NCBI GenBank assembly: GCA_934317185.1 | Contig: CAKREJ010000097.1 | Span: forward strand, 1-6,031 | From: an uncultured Anaerobutyricum sp. | GTDB taxonomy: Bacteria > Bacillota > Clostridia > Lachnospirales > Lachnospiraceae | Reading direction: 5' to 3' | DNA length: 6,031 bases | Part shown: one piece after another, positions 5,793 through 6,031 of the stretch | Layout: each line of letters begins with the position of its first letter | Position numbering within the stretch: position 1 is the first letter of the stretch | Program-made: the position numbers and the translations under genes | The notes under the pieces: generated by a model | Told to the model about the DNA's origin: nothing | The model's database searches: none | Seen by the model: only the letters and a program-made list of their open reading frames with translations

Positions 5793-5825
5793 AGAGGTAC
5801 ATCATGCAACGCATGACATACTTCT
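5793..5825 (-). promoter_or_regulatory. First, larger intercistronic hairpin between rfbA and rfbB
   Basis: In minus-strand RNA, GUAUGUCAUGC (5811-5821) pairs with GCAUGAUGUAC (5797-5807) over a GUU loop. This gives eleven base pairs including two G·U. Beyond one A·C mismatch, three more pairs (AGA with UCU) extend the stem. No U-tract follows directly, so it is not a classical terminator. It lies 32 bases after the rfbA stop codon. Confidence 0.5.
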
Positions 5826-5857
5826 ACGATACATCTGATATATCTAAGAAATTGAAT

Positions 5858-6031
5858 TTAATATAAGTTTTCCTGATATTTTCCATCTAAAACATCTTTT
5901 AAATACTGACCGTATTCGTTCTTTTTAAGAATCTCATAAACTTTAAGAACTTCGTCTTTAGAAATCCAACCGTTTAAATAAGCGATTTCTTCAAGACAGG
6001 CAATCTTACGATGCTGATGCTGTTCCATTGT
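5858..6031 (-). CDS. rfbA: Glucose-1-phosphate thymidylyltransferase, C-terminal end only
   Basis: The first step of dTDP-L-rhamnose synthesis, making dTDP-glucose from glucose-1-phosphate and dTTP. Only the last 57 codons and a TAA stop are present, as the gene continues beyond the right edge. The tail carries the typical RmlA ending: KIACLEEIAYLNGWIS, then the KKNEYGQYL segment and a short C-terminus (YQENLY). This region is the C-terminal helical part of the enzyme, so the catalytic nucleotidyltransferase domain cannot be inspected here. Its place directly before rfbB in the same direction supports the assignment. Truncation is by the window and not a gene defect. Confidence 0.92.
   Translation of the reverse strand, partial: TMEQHQHRKIACLEEIAYLNGWISKDEVLKVYEILKKNEYGQYLKDVLDGKYQENLY

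Overview
The window looks like chromosomal DNA from a low-GC, Gram-positive anaerobe of the Clostridia, most like Lachnospiraceae. This is inferred from the AT-rich composition, strong AGGAGG-type ribosome binding sites, one TTG start, a Ser46-type HPr homologue and the flavour of the protein sequences. No species can be named from the sequence alone. Every gene I can support with confidence lies on the minus strand, so the window reads biologically from right to left.

Right half (6031 to 3107): the dTDP-L-rhamnose pathway in the order rfbA (only the last 57 codons are inside the window), rfbB, rfbD, rfbC. Together they would turn glucose-1-phosphate and dTTP into dTDP-L-rhamnose for cell-surface polysaccharide. 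The genes are close together (117, 29 and 37 bases apart) and each complete gene has its own good Shine-Dalgarno. The rfbA-rfbB gap carries two stable hairpins. rfbC starts at TTG, fixed by an excellent ribosome binding site.

Middle (3051 to 1429): an endonuclease IV gene (nfo) with all nine expected metal ligands, followed without a single intervening base (TAG then ATG) by a metallo-beta-lactamase-fold hydrolase of unknown substrate. The pair is probably translationally coupled and ends in a likely intrinsic terminator. It lies 55 bases after rfbC with no visible terminator between, so it may receive rhamnose-operon transcripts.

Left part (1338 to 1): a separately promoted small HPr-like protein that keeps His15 and Ser46 but has Gly where the PTS phosphocarriers have Arg17. 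Then comes an AT-rich spacer with two identical TGAGACAAAT boxes upstream of a small Cro/CI-type regulator. Directly after the regulator lies a 127-base imperfect inverted repeat (184-310) with 19-base terminal arms, either an elaborate terminator or a MITE-like or structured-RNA element. The first 183 bases hold at most the tail of an unrecognised plus-strand gene.

I see no complete new defence or mobile system here. The most unusual items are the HPr homologue lacking Arg17, the 127-base inverted repeat next to the regulator, the box pair over the regulator's promoter and the hairpin pair between rfbA and rfbB.
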